Source: Betaproteobacteria bacterium UBA6910 (GTDB taxonomy: Bacteria; Pseudomonadota; Gammaproteobacteria; Burkholderiales; UBA6910). Taken from it: a DNA stretch of 6,152 nt. The position numbers and the translations under genes are program-made. Below the pieces are notes generated by a model. It did not search any database, was not told the DNA's origin, and saw only the letters and a program-made list of their open reading frames with translations. Below are positions 5,975 through 6,152 of this stretch, in pieces; positions within the stretch are counted from its first letter, which is position 1; the number at the start of each line of letters is the position of its first letter. The stretch is taken from positions 1-6,152 of the forward strand of contig DKBC01000131.1 of assembly GCA_002451065.1 (NCBI GenBank), given 5' to 3'.

Positions 5975-6118
5975 ATGGGACACAAGGATCGCTATGACCC
6001 AACCGTAACGCTCGTGCTCTCCTGGGCGTTCGTGTTGGTGTTTTCGGTGTTCGCGACTGTGGCTATGGCGGAGTCCTCCCCGCCGGCCCAGGCCGCCGTG
6101 GTGGTCTCGGGCGGCTGA
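5975..6118 (+). CDS. 47-residue membrane or exported peptide, unknown function
   Basis: The ATG at 5975 follows a strong ribosome binding site (GAGGGAGG, 5962-5969) and is preferred to the upstream in-frame ATG at 5888, which has none. The product is MGHKDRYDPTVTLVLSWAFV then LVFSVFATVAMAESSPPAQA then AVVVSGG. Residues 1-8 are charged, 9-29 are a single hydrophobic segment, and AMA-ES at 29-33 resembles a signal peptidase site. It could be a small inner-membrane protein with the N-terminus inside, or a secreted peptide of about 15 residues. I do not recognise a family. It is divergent from the SRPBCC gene and may share regulation with it; what follows in its operon lies outside the window. 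The strong ribosome site and sensible topology argue for a real gene. Confidence 0.6.
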   Translation: MGHKDRYDPTVTLVLSWAFVLVFSVFATVAMAESSPPAQAAVVVSGG

Positions 6119-6152
6119 ACCCGAGCACCAATCTCCTCCGTGAAATCCGGCC

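Overview
The window is a GC-rich stretch of bacterial chromosome. Its sucC and sucD products match the ordinary proteobacterial forms closely, and the other genes (an exported metallo-beta-lactamase-fold protein, an exported SRPBCC protein, remnants of a large DNA methyltransferase) also fit a high-GC member of the Pseudomonadota, probably beta or gamma. I cannot name the species from the sequence.

Layout from left to right. The 3' two thirds of sucC and a complete sucD (1-1734, + strand) encode succinyl-CoA synthetase of the TCA cycle and form a tight operon. The 1735-2016 gap holds only an unassigned open frame on the - strand. On the - strand, 2249-2881 is the wreck of a large class I SAM-dependent DNA methyltransferase: its N-terminal and C-terminal ends survive, most of the middle is gone, and at least two frameshifts and a stop are visible. 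It is followed by a small co-directional gene (2017-2200) broken by one extra base in a homopolymer. After about 500 bp without a recognisable gene comes an intact exported MBL-fold hydrolase (3381-4457, + strand) ending in a GC-rich hairpin. Directly after it lies a second, broken copy of the 3' end of sucD (4529-4714). A further 400 bp without a gene leads to a convincing terminator (5114-5150) belonging to a - strand exported SRPBCC protein (5175-5708). A short divergent gene for a 47-residue membrane or exported peptide (5975-6118) closes the window.

The most informative feature is the pair of sucD 3' ends. The downstream copy differs from the intact gene at 22 of 183 aligned coding bases, yet 19 of those changes are synonymous, so it diverged while under selection as a working gene. 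It has since lost its 5' part and a 39-bp in-frame block that includes the phosphorylated active-site histidine; that deletion is bounded by an 8-bp direct repeat. Because the two copies point the same way and bracket the methyltransferase wreck and the MBL gene, the interval looks like a recombination or insertion scar at the end of the sucCD operon. I see no integrase or transposase in it. No clearly new functional system is visible; the interest is in this decayed accessory segment, the small gene beside the methyltransferase, and the two small or exported proteins at the right end.
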